Part shown: positions 19,117 through 25,647 of the stretch, one piece after another | Layout of the letters: each line of letters begins with the position of its first letter | How positions within the stretch are numbered: the first letter of the stretch is position 1 | Source of the DNA: Clostridia bacterium | Lineage (GTDB): Bacteria; Bacillota; Clostridia; Christensenellales; Aristaeellaceae | Assembly: GCA_017512905.1 (NCBI GenBank) | Contig: JAFWEL010000125.1 | Coordinates: 1-64,000, forward strand | Direction: 5' to 3' | Length of the DNA stretch: 64,000 nt | The notes under the pieces: model-generated | Told to the model about the DNA's origin: nothing | What the model saw: only the letters and a program-made list of their open reading frames with translations | Databases searched by the model: none | Translations under genes and position numbers: made by a program

Positions 19117-19377
19117 ATGAAGCAGTTTACCTACACCATCAAGGACGCCCTGGGCATCCACGCCCGTCCCGCCGGCCTGCTGGCCAAGAAGGCCAAGAGC
19201 TATGCCGACACCACCGTCACTATCACCGCCAACGGCAAGACGGTCAACCTGGGCCAGCTGATGAAGCTGATGGCTCTGGGCGTGAAGCAGGGCACCGAGG
19301 TTACCATCACCTGCGAAGGCGCGAACGAGGAAGAGGCTGCTGCCGGCCTGCTGGCCTTCCTGGAGGAGAACCTGTAA
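19117..19377 (+). CDS. ptsH: Phosphocarrier protein HPr
   Basis: 86-aa cytosolic PTS phosphocarrier accepting phosphate from enzyme I and donating it to EIIA proteins such as UlaC. The active His15 is intact in ALGIHARPAGLLA. The region that in other Firmicutes holds regulatory Ser46 (NLKSIMGVMSLG) reads NLGQLMKLMALGV, so Gln occupies the serine position. HPr kinase/phosphorylase could therefore not phosphorylate it there, and CcpA-type corepression through this copy is not expected. No enzyme I gene is in the window. Confidence 0.93.
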   Translation: MKQFTYTIKDALGIHARPAGLLAKKAKSYADTTVTITANGKTVNLGQLMKLMALGVKQGTEVTITCEGANEEEAAAGLLAFLEENL

Positions 19378-19390
19378 GCGATGGGATTGC

Positions 19391-19417
19391 GCAGGGGCGC
19401 CGATGCGGCGCCCCTGC
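19391..19417 (+). terminator. Hairpin after the HPr gene
   Basis: GCAGGGGCGCC (19391-19401), loop GATGC, GGCGCCCCTGC (19407-19417), followed by TTGCGTTTG. A GC-rich 11-bp stem with a poor T-run. It probably ends much of the HPr transcript, with read-through into the next gene 18 bp later. Confidence 0.65.
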
Positions 19418-19435
19418 TTGCGTTTGGGAGAAGCT

Positions 19436-20080
19436 ATGAGATATGACGCGATCTTCTTTGACCTGGACGGCACGGTTGTGGACTCGCTGCAGGACATCGT
19501 GGACGCCGTGAACCACACCATGGACCACTTCGGCCTGCCCCGGTACACCCCTGAGCAGCTGAAGCCCCACCTGGGCTGGGGCGTGGGGCGCCTGATGCGG
19601 GCCATCCTGCCGGAGCATACCGAGGAAGAGGTTGAAACGGTGCTCGCCCATTACCGGCCCTACTACGCCATCCACGCCGGAGACAAGAGCCGCCCCTTTG
19701 ACGGGATCGTTCCCATGATGGAACGGCTGAAAGGGGAGGGCATGGTGCTGGCGATCCTGTCCAACAAGCCCGACGCCGCCGTGCAGCCCCTGGCCCGGCG
19801 CTTCTTTTCCGATGTGGTCAGCCTGGCCGTGGGCGAGCGGGAAAATGTGCGCCGTAAGCCCTGGCCGGATATGATTGAGGCCGCTGCCGCCCGGCTGAAC
19901 GTGCCCTTGAACCGCTGCCTGTACGTGGGCGACAGCGAGGTGGACATCGACACCGCAAAAAACGCCGGCATCGACTGCGCCTGCGTTACCTGGGGCTTTC
20001 GCACAAGGGAGCAACTCAAAAAAGCCGGCGCGACGGTGATCGTCGATACGCCGGAGGAGCTGGAGGGGTACATCTATTAA
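19436..20080 (+). CDS. HAD-superfamily phosphatase (phosphoglycolate phosphatase-like)
   Basis: 214 aa, cytosolic. HAD motifs: I, FFDLDGTVVDSLQD; II, ILSNKPD; III, lysine in RRKPWPDMI; IV, YVGDSEVDIDTAKNAG; end motif TWGFRTREQLKKAGA as in Gph/PpaX enzymes. The alpha-helical cap spans ~15-85. Gph-type enzymes act on 2-phosphoglycolate and PpaX on pyrophosphate; which applies here cannot be settled from sequence. ATG 19436 was chosen for its GGGAGA ribosome site. It ends directly in a perfect hairpin. Confidence 0.85.
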   Translation: MRYDAIFFDLDGTVVDSLQDIVDAVNHTMDHFGLPRYTPEQLKPHLGWGVGRLMRAILPEHTEEEVETVLAHYRPYYAIHAGDKSRPFDGIVPMMERLKGEGMVLAILSNKPDAAVQPLARRFFSDVVSLAVGERENVRRKPWPDMIEAAAARLNVPLNRCLYVGDSEVDIDTAKNAGIDCACVTWGFRTREQLKKAGATVIVDTPEELEGYIY

Positions 20081-20115
20081 CTTCTGATTTGTCGCGTTGC
20101 GACAAATCAGAAGTT
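20079..20115. repeat. Stop-codon-abutting hairpin, copy 2 (perfect 17-bp arms)
   Basis: AACTTCTGATTTGTCGC (20079-20095), loop GTT, GCGACAAATCAGAAGTT (20099-20115). It overlaps the phosphatase stop on the plus strand and ends exactly where the convergent marR-type stop codon begins (20116). It separates the two converging transcripts. Confidence 0.85.
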
Positions 20116-20550
20116 TCACATACTCCCCAGCAACTGATACAATATTCGGTACAGCGTCGCCGCGTCCTCGGGGCTGAGACAGATGCACTGTCCCATCCGG
20201 CCGGGGATGCAGGCGGCGCGGTCCCGCAGCGCGAGGCCCGCGTCGGTCAGCGTGACCACCAGGTTGCGCTCGTCCTCGGCAGAGCGGGCCCGGGTGACCA
20301 GGCCCTTCTCGGCCAGCTTCTTGATCACCGGCGTCAGCGTGCCGGAATCCAGGTGCAGCCGCTCGCCGATCTCCTTGCTGGTCACCGTGGGCTTCTCCCA
20401 CAGCACCATCATGGTTACGTACTGGGTGTAGGTCAGGTCGATGTCGTCCAGAAAGGGCTTGTATTTCTTCACGACCTCCCGGGCGCAGGCGTACAGCGGA
20501 AAACACAGCTGGTTTTCCAGCTTTAACGCCTCATAGTTGACGTCGGCCAT
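20116..20550 (-). CDS. MarR/OhrR-family peroxide-sensing regulator
   Basis: 144-aa winged-helix repressor. The N-terminal LENQLCFPLYACAREVVKKY matches OhrR, whose single reactive cysteine sits in LENQLCF. Here it is Cys16, with a second Cys at 22. Partner tyrosines are present in VVKKYKP and LTYTQY. The wHTH is SKEIGERLHLDSGTLTPVIK, with the wing near RSAEDERNLVVTLTD. Classical OhrR controls the peroxidase ohr, which is not here. It lies in an operon with a flavodoxin and a TSCPD protein, whose promoter carries a palindrome suited to such a dimer. Likely redox-responsive and autoregulated. Confidence 0.85.
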   Translation of the reverse strand: MADVNYEALKLENQLCFPLYACAREVVKKYKPFLDDIDLTYTQYVTMMVLWEKPTVTSKEIGERLHLDSGTLTPVIKKLAEKGLVTRARSAEDERNLVVTLTDAGLALRDRAACIPGRMGQCICLSPEDAATLYRILYQLLGSM

Positions 20551-20551
20551 G

Positions 20552-20974
20552 TCAGGTCACCCCGAGCAGCTTGACCTGCTTGCGGGCAAACTCCGCCGCG
20601 TCGGCGCAGTCCTGGGCGTTAGGACGGCCCTTGTTCAGGAACAGGAATTCGCCCTTGCACTGGAAGAACATCTCCGCCGTCTTGACCGCGTTGCCCGCCG
20701 CGGCGGACTTGATGGCCGGGTAGGTGGATTTACTGGTGCAGGCGCTGCCGAACACCACGATCTTGCCGATGTTCTTCGCGTTGGCGCTGATGAAGCTCAG
20801 CACCGCCGGGTCGGGCTTGCCGGCGTAGACGCTGGCCCCCAGGAATACGATGTCCGCGTACTTTTCCAGCGGCACATCCACGGTCTTGGCCTCGGCCCCC
20901 ACGGCCTCGGCGATGGCGTCGGCCAGCTTCTTCGTGCCGCCGCCCTTGCTGAAATAACGCACGTCAATTCGCAT
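20552..20974 (-). CDS. Flavodoxin-like protein
   Basis: 140-aa FMN-binding flavodoxin fold. The phosphate-binding loop is variant: YFSKGGGTKKLADAIAEAV instead of T/SxTGNT. Further strands VFLGASVYAGKPDPAVLSFI and KIVVFGSACTS are typical of short flavodoxins. Predicted cytosolic electron carrier or quinone-type reductase. 1 bp from the marR-type gene and 3 bp from the TSCPD gene, so one transcript; its expression would respond to the redox regulator. Confidence 0.8.
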   Translation of the reverse strand: MRIDVRYFSKGGGTKKLADAIAEAVGAEAKTVDVPLEKYADIVFLGASVYAGKPDPAVLSFISANAKNIGKIVVFGSACTSKSTYPAIKSAAAGNAVKTAEMFFQCKGEFLFLNKGRPNAQDCADAAEFARKQVKLLGVT

Positions 20975-20977
20975 ATC

Positions 20978-21241
20978 TTACGCTCCCTTCTTCTCTTCCT
21001 CATAGCCCTGGCGCACGGCCTTCGCCAGCTGGTCGGCGCAGGAGGTGGGCCGCGCTCCGCACAGGTTGCCCAGCAGATAGGATTCGATCTTGTCCACCGT
21101 CCAGCCGTCCACCAGCTTTGAAATTGCCTTCAGGTTGCCGTTGCAGCCCCCCAAAAAGCTGATGTTGGTGACCACGTCCCCGTCCAGGTCGTAGCTGATC
21201 AACTGGGAACAGGTCATCTTCGTCCTGTAGTCGTGATGCAT
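20978..21241 (-). CDS. TSCPD-domain protein (TIGR03905-type)
   Basis: 87 aa. The sequence YRTKMTCSQLISYDLDGDVVTN with GGCNGNLKAISKLVDG and LCGARPTSCADQLAKAV is diagnostic of the TSCPD domain, a small cysteine-containing module related to the C-terminus of class II ribonucleotide reductases. Stand-alone forms have no known function. Start ATG 21241 is chosen because GGAGG lies 8 nt upstream; further in-frame upstream codons overlap the promoter. First gene of the OhrR-like/flavodoxin operon. Confidence 0.85.
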   Translation of the reverse strand: MHHDYRTKMTCSQLISYDLDGDVVTNISFLGGCNGNLKAISKLVDGWTVDKIESYLLGNLCGARPTSCADQLAKAVRQGYEEEKKGA

Positions 21242-21273
21242 GGATTGAGCCTCCATTCGGTTGAGTTTAATTG

Positions 21274-21285
21274 ATTTTGCAAAAT
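21274..21285. promoter_or_regulatory. Perfect 12-bp palindrome at the transcription start of the redox operon
   Basis: ATTTTGCAAAAT (21274-21285) lies directly downstream of the -10 element, covering the expected start site. Its AT-rich palindromic form and location suit binding by the MarR/OhrR-type protein encoded in the same operon. The DNA contact is inferred. Confidence 0.5.
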
Positions 21286-21287
21286 TG

Positions 21288-21316
21288 ATTATAACACATC
21301 CATTGATTGATGTCAA
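21288..21316 (-). promoter_or_regulatory. Consensus promoter of the TSCPD-flavodoxin-marR operon
   Basis: Minus strand: -35 TTGACA (21311-21316), 17-bp spacer, -10 TATAAT (21288-21293), a full consensus match, which fits a repressor-controlled operon. Confidence 0.88.
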
Positions 21317-21323
21317 GGGGACA

Positions 21324-21375
21324 AATTATGATTTGTCGGAGGGGTTCCGTGCGAACAGCATCAGCCCGATGAATC
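21324..21375. repeat. Composite repeat remnant downstream of greA
   Basis: Contains ATGATTTGTCGG and CCCGATGAATCAGAAT, degenerate arms of the stop-abutting hairpin family, interrupted by CGGAGGGGTTCCGT (21337-21350), an exact copy of one terminus of the 659-799 element. Suggests one repeat inserted into another. Confidence 0.55.
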
Positions 21376-21383
21376 AGAATAGA

Positions 21384-21887
21384 TCAGAACGCGCTGATGG
21401 GAAGGCTTTCGTCGTCCTTGCCCTTTTCGATCTTCAACACCTTGATGGTGTAGCTGTTCTCCCCGTCCACGCGCACGGTGGCGGTCTCTCCGACGCGCCG
21501 GCCCATGACGGCCTTGCCCAGGGGGGATTCCTTGCTGATGATGCCGTTGAGGGCGTCCTCCCGCAATGTGGTCATCAGCGTGATGGTTTCGGTGTCGCCG
21601 TCCTCCACGTATTCGATGGTCACCCGGTCGAACAGGCCCGCAACGCCCTCGCGGGTGTCGGATTCGATCACCTTCGCGGTGGCGATCATCCGCCGGAGGT
21701 AGCGCAGGCGGCTGTCGCAGCGGCGCAGCTCCTGCTTGGCGGCCTTGTATTCATAGTTCTCGCTCAGGTCGCCGAAGCCCCGGGCGGTCTTGAGGTCCTC
21801 GATGCACTTGGGCCGCACTACCTTCATCCGGTAGTCGATCTCCTCCTGCATCTTTTTGATGTCCACTTCCGTCAGTTCGTTGTACAT
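21384..21887 (-). CDS. greA: GreA/GreB-family transcription elongation factor
   Basis: 167 aa. N-terminal coiled-coil with the family signature GFGDLSENYEYKAAKQEL, whose tip acidic residues enter the RNA polymerase secondary channel to stimulate cleavage of backtracked RNA. The C-terminal FKBP-like domain carries SPLGKAVMGRRVGETATV. Length is typical. The linker around RMIATAKVIESDTREGVAGLFDRVTI departs from textbook GreA, so it may be a GreA paralogue. It lies 10 bp after the FMN reductase gene and is probably in the same transcript. Confidence 0.88.
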   Translation of the reverse strand: MYNELTEVDIKKMQEEIDYRMKVVRPKCIEDLKTARGFGDLSENYEYKAAKQELRRCDSRLRYLRRMIATAKVIESDTREGVAGLFDRVTIEYVEDGDTETITLMTTLREDALNGIISKESPLGKAVMGRRVGETATVRVDGENSYTIKVLKIEKGKDDESLPISAF

Positions 21888-21897
21888 GCGCCTCGCC

Positions 21898-22515
21898 TCA
21901 CCGGATGAAGTTGGTCATCTCGCCCTTTTCCTTCTCGGGCAGGCCGTATTTCTCCCGGCCCAGGGCGATGCTTTTCATCAAAAAGGCCATGTTCCGGGCC
22001 ACCATGCGCATGTTCCGCAGGCCCTCGGCGTCCTGGGCCGCCTCGCCGGGGGTCATGCCGTGGACGCTGTTCCAGTAGTAGCCGGAGGCCACCGGCATGC
22101 CGGAGATGGTGAAATACTTGTTCAGCCGGTCGAAGGCCGCAGACGAGCCGCCCCGGCGACAGACCGCCACCGCCGCGCCCACCTTCATGGTCTTGTCGAA
22201 GGAGGTGGAGTAGAACAGCCGGTCCAGGAAGGCCATGACCGTGGCATTGGGGCCGGCGTAGTACACCGGGCTGGCCACCACGATGCCGTCCGCAGACGCA
22301 AACTTCGGCGCGACCTCGTTCACCATGTCGTCAAACACGCATTTGCCCTGCTTCGCGCAGCCGTTGCAGGCCACGCAGCCCCGGATGGCCTTGTTGCCCA
22401 CGTGGATCAGCTCCACGTCGACGCCCTCGGCCTCGAATACCGTTTGCATCTGGGAAAGCGCCAGCGCCGTGTTGCCGTTGGCCTTCGGACTGCCGTTGAT
22501 CAGCAATACTTTCAT
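21898..22515 (-). CDS. NADPH-dependent FMN reductase / flavodoxin-family protein
   Basis: 205-aa flavodoxin-fold oxidoreductase. VLLINGSPKANGNTALAL is the FMN phosphate loop. A CVACNGCAKQGKC cysteine cluster follows, as in the iron-sulfur-flavoprotein-like reductases of anaerobes. VVASPVYYAGPNATVMAFLD binds the isoalloxazine ring. The ATG at 22515 was chosen because GAGGTG is 7 nt upstream; a farther-upstream in-frame start at 22581 lies in the leader. The physiological substrate is unknown. Promoter at 22620-22648. Confidence 0.87.
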   Translation of the reverse strand: MKVLLINGSPKANGNTALALSQMQTVFEAEGVDVELIHVGNKAIRGCVACNGCAKQGKCVFDDMVNEVAPKFASADGIVVASPVYYAGPNATVMAFLDRLFYSTSFDKTMKVGAAVAVCRRGGSSAAFDRLNKYFTISGMPVASGYYWNSVHGMTPGEAAQDAEGLRNMRMVARNMAFLMKSIALGREKYGLPEKEKGEMTNFIR

Positions 22516-22619
22516 ATCTGTCACCTCTGTCAGATTCTGGATTATAATCGTATGGGGCTGTCCCAAAGCCCTGTTTGACACGTTTCACGAGCCAGAAGGC
22601 GCTTTGAAATAACCCCATC

Positions 22620-22648
22620 ATTATACCATTCCCCACCGCCCGAGTCAA
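22620..22648 (-). promoter_or_regulatory. Promoter of the FMN reductase-greA pair
   Basis: Minus strand: -35 TTGACT (22643-22648), 17-bp spacer, -10 TATAAT (22620-22625). The leader to ATG 22515 is about 100 nt. Confidence 0.75.
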
Positions 22649-22808
22649 ACTTGTCGTTGAAGGATATGGCGCGGCGTGGCGAAATAGAAGGAAAAGTCGG
22701 GCCGGCGGGACGCGATCGGCCTTCGATGTGGCGGCAAGTCAAGGTTTGACAACGCAGTTTTGGCGGAAAAGACGCCGAAATTGCATGTTCAGGGTTTAGA
22801 AACACGCC

Positions 22809-23441
22809 CTAATGCATCGCGGTGTACAGCGCAGGGCGCAGGCGAATGGACAACGCCGCGGCGATCACGCACAGGGCGATGTCGGGCAGGAAGGTGGTCA
22901 TGCAGCCCGCGATGGCGATGCCAAGGCCCCACTCGGCGGGGGTGGTCAGCACGCAAGTGTACATGAAGTAGTAGTAGGCGATGCCCACGGCGTAGTAGGC
23001 CACCAGCCCCACCAGGGCAGCGGCCAGCAGTCGCGCCAGCTCCGGCAGGAACGGCCGCTTTGCACCGCCGATGGGCGGAGCCAGCCTGGCGGAGATCAGT
23101 CCGACCAGGAAAGCCGCCAGCAGAAATCCCAGCAGGAATCCGAACCCGGCCCGGAAGATGTATTGGGGTCCGCCGCCGTGGACGAACACGGGCACACCCA
23201 CCAGGCCGATGATCAGGTAGGTGGCGACGCTCATCGCGCCCAGCCTGGCCCCCAGCAGGAAGCCTGCCAGCAGCACGAACAGCCATTGCAGGGAAAAGGT
23301 GAAGGGATAGGGCTCGGTGGGTAGCGTGATTCGGATGAACGCGCCCACGGCGATCAGCGCGGCAAACAGGCCGCAGAGTACGATGTCACGGGTGGAGAGC
23401 TTGCGCCGGTTGGGTTCACTGGACGGGTTCGGTCGGTTCAA
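22809..23441 (-). CDS. bioY: BioY-family biotin transporter, ECF S component
   Basis: 210-aa integral membrane substrate-binding component for biotin uptake, with 5-6 transmembrane segments. Family motifs: ITLPTEPYPFTFSLQWLFVL, LLGARLGAMSVATYLIIGLVG, FVHGGGPQYIFRAGFGFLLG. Start chosen as TTG 23441, because GAGGTG lies 7 nt upstream and this yields family length; a TTG 42 nt further upstream has no ribosome site. The ECF ATPases and EcfT are not in the window and must be shared from elsewhere. The small gap to the reductase (~290 bp) holds only that gene's promoter. Confidence 0.92.
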   Translation of the reverse strand: MNRPNPSSEPNRRKLSTRDIVLCGLFAALIAVGAFIRITLPTEPYPFTFSLQWLFVLLAGFLLGARLGAMSVATYLIIGLVGVPVFVHGGGPQYIFRAGFGFLLGFLLAAFLVGLISARLAPPIGGAKRPFLPELARLLAAALVGLVAYYAVGIAYYYFMYTCVLTTPAEWGLGIAIAGCMTTFLPDIALCVIAAALSIRLRPALYTAMH

Positions 23442-23525
23442 TTTCGTACACCTCGTTTGTAATGAGCTGAATAGGGGAATCAATTCTGGTTTTTCGGGCG
23501 TTACCCCGACAGGGCAAAACGCCTG

Positions 23526-25439
23526 TCACGGCCGTGTTTCCGATTCCGTTTCACTCATTCGGCTCAGCAGGCCGTAGGTGTTCTGGTAGGTTTCGCGGCG
23601 TCCCTCTTCGAGGATGGTATGCAGGCCGCGGGTGGTTTCCGGGTCCTTTAGCAGGTCCGCCAGCCACGGGGGATAGTGGGTGCCGCACTCCGGCAGCACC
23701 TCGTCGATGAATTCCTCCAGTGTTTTGCCCCGGTGATAGCTGCGGCCCACGCTGTCGGTGGCGGCGTCGAGGCAGTCGGCGCAGAGCACCAGGTCGATGA
23801 TGGGCTTGACGGGGCTGGTGGAGGTGTCGAAGTCCTCGGGATAGCCCCGGGAGTTGTCGTACCAGCGATGGTGGCCCAGGGCCACATCCCGGTAGGGACG
23901 GGTGGAGGCGCAGCGGTCCAGCATCTCATAGCCTGTGGTGGGATGGGTGCGGATCAGCTCGAACTCGGTGTCGAACAGGTTCCTGCCGTAGACAAAGATC
24001 GTGTCGATGATGGACAGCTTGCCCACGTCGTGGCACCTTGCCGCGTGGCCGACGAAGTCCGCCAGCGCCGCCCGGCTTTGAACGACCTGCCGGGCGCTTT
24101 CACAGCCCAACGCGCCCACCAGCCATTCCGGTGCGCGTTCGATCAGCCGCTGGCAAAGGTAGACCGACAGCTTCGCCACCATCATCGAATGGACGTAGGT
24201 GGGCGGATGCAGTGCGGCGAGGCACTCCAGGGCCATCTCCTCGAAGGACAGGCCGCCGGGGACCTCGATGAAGCGCTCGATGATGCCCTGGCAGAATTCC
24301 AGCATCGACGACAGGCTGCCGCTGTTGGGCATGTGGATGGCGTAGCGGATCATCTCCCGGTAGAAGGTGTCCAGTCGCCGCTCGTCGTCCGGGGTCAGGT
24401 GTTCCCGGTCCAGCTGGCAGATGGCCTCCAGGGGCAGCTGGAGGTTGTCGTAGATGCCGTTCAGGTCGTAGCGGTGGGGGTCGCGCTGCTCATACAGCGC
24501 GGTCAGCCCGTCGTGGCATTCACCGTAGGAGATGCGCCCGGCCAGGCAGCGGTTGCGCAAAAGCAGCATCCGCACCTGCTTTTCGTTGTCGTATTCGCCG
24601 AAGTAGTCCGGGTCGCTGTGCCACAGCCGTGAGAAGTCTTCGGTGCGGTCGCAGATGGCGGCGAGGTCCGCCGGGCCAAAACCACGGGCGTTGCCGCAGT
24701 CGGTGACCTTGGCGTAGTAATTCAGCACGCGATATCGGAAATAGCGCCAGTTGTAATCGGGCATCAGGTCCAGGTAGAACGGATCGTCGGCCAAGGCCAG
24801 CATCCGGTCCAGGTGTGAAAGCTCCTCGTTCGGTCCGTCCCCGCAGGGAATGCCCTCGTAGAACACGGCCATGTACCGGGCGTCGGTCAGCACGATTCGC
24901 CGGCTGTCGGCATTCAGCGCCCGGAATCGGTCCGGCTCGAGGCAGTCCAGGAACTGGTGGCCGATTTTCAGCCCCTCCCGGCGGAAGCGGTCGGCGATCC
25001 TTGGGCAGGCGTGGACCCGGCCGAGCATCAGCATCAGGGCATAGCAGGTGTCCATCCGCATGTCCAGCCTGCGGATGGTGGTGGCTTCGTCGTCGTGGGC
25101 CACGGCGTCCTCCAGCAGCCGGTCCGAGATCAGCGAGACGATGGGCAGATCCAGGTTTTCCACGTTCGTGGCGGACAACAGTGCGTCGCTGAGGGCGACC
25201 AGGTCGTCGGTCTGGGCCTGGGACAGGGGCTGCTGATTGAGGAGCACGGGAAACAGCTCGGCATCCAGAAAGGCGCGGTTTTCGGTGGAAAGACGGCCGA
25301 TGCGGGTAAAATTCTCCCGCAGGAGGTCGCTGTAAAGCCTGGCGTCGCCGATGCCCTCCAGCGATGGCGTGGACAGGCGGCGGATCTTTTCCAGGCGCTG
25401 TATGTATCCGGCGCGGTCTAATTCGTTGGCATTGGTCAT
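23526..25439 (-). CDS. HD-GYP-type metal-dependent phosphohydrolase with large uncharacterised N-terminal region
   Basis: 637 aa, no membrane segments. The C-terminal ~200 residues form an HD domain: THSMM-type His upstream (YVHSMMVAKLS), catalytic HD in AARCHDVGKLSIIDTIFVYG, then ELIRTHPTTGYEML, VALGHHRWYDNSRGYPEDFD (the HH and GYP signature) and LVLCADCLDAATDSVGRSYH. HD-GYP enzymes cleave cyclic di-GMP or related dinucleotides. The GYP triad is kept, but spacing around HHxxxDNSRGYP is longer than the usual HHExxDGxGYP. Residues 1-~430 are helical and resemble no domain I recognise, possibly TPR-like. Monocistronic. Confidence 0.8.
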   Translation of the reverse strand: MTNANELDRAGYIQRLEKIRRLSTPSLEGIGDARLYSDLLRENFTRIGRLSTENRAFLDAELFPVLLNQQPLSQAQTDDLVALSDALLSATNVENLDLPIVSLISDRLLEDAVAHDDEATTIRRLDMRMDTCYALMLMLGRVHACPRIADRFRREGLKIGHQFLDCLEPDRFRALNADSRRIVLTDARYMAVFYEGIPCGDGPNEELSHLDRMLALADDPFYLDLMPDYNWRYFRYRVLNYYAKVTDCGNARGFGPADLAAICDRTEDFSRLWHSDPDYFGEYDNEKQVRMLLLRNRCLAGRISYGECHDGLTALYEQRDPHRYDLNGIYDNLQLPLEAICQLDREHLTPDDERRLDTFYREMIRYAIHMPNSGSLSSMLEFCQGIIERFIEVPGGLSFEEMALECLAALHPPTYVHSMMVAKLSVYLCQRLIERAPEWLVGALGCESARQVVQSRAALADFVGHAARCHDVGKLSIIDTIFVYGRNLFDTEFELIRTHPTTGYEMLDRCASTRPYRDVALGHHRWYDNSRGYPEDFDTSTSPVKPIIDLVLCADCLDAATDSVGRSYHRGKTLEEFIDEVLPECGTHYPPWLADLLKDPETTRGLHTILEEGRRETYQNTYGLLSRMSETESETRP

Positions 25440-25498
25440 TTCGTTTACCCGTTTTTCATTCGTGTGGGAATAAATGGGAAACCTTTTGATACATCCCT

Positions 25499-25527
25499 AT
25501 TGTAGCATATTTCTGGGTGGGACACAA
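25499..25527 (-). promoter_or_regulatory. Probable promoter of the HD-GYP gene
   Basis: Minus strand: -35 TTGTGT (25522-25527), 17-bp spacer, -10 TACAAT (25499-25504). Weaker than other promoters in the window. Confidence 0.5.
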
Positions 25528-25536
25528 CAGGAAAAA

Positions 25537-25603
25537 ATGAGTCACGGGGACAGGTCCCATGACTCATCAGAGTGAGTCGGGGGAACCTGTCCCCGTGGCT
25601 CAT
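25537..25603. repeat. Inverted repeat of the GGGGACAGGT(C/T)CC type
   Basis: ATGAGTCACGGGGACAGG (25537-25554, continuing TCCC) pairs with GGGAACCTGTCCCCGTGG (25581-25598, continuing CTCAT). Short palindromes of this sequence type often accompany Y1/REP-type transposases in Firmicutes. No transposase is in the window, so this would be a non-autonomous copy. Confidence 0.65.
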
Positions 25604-25647
25604 TGGCTGTGGGCGGATGTGAATGGTCATACGCACATCGGCTCTTT

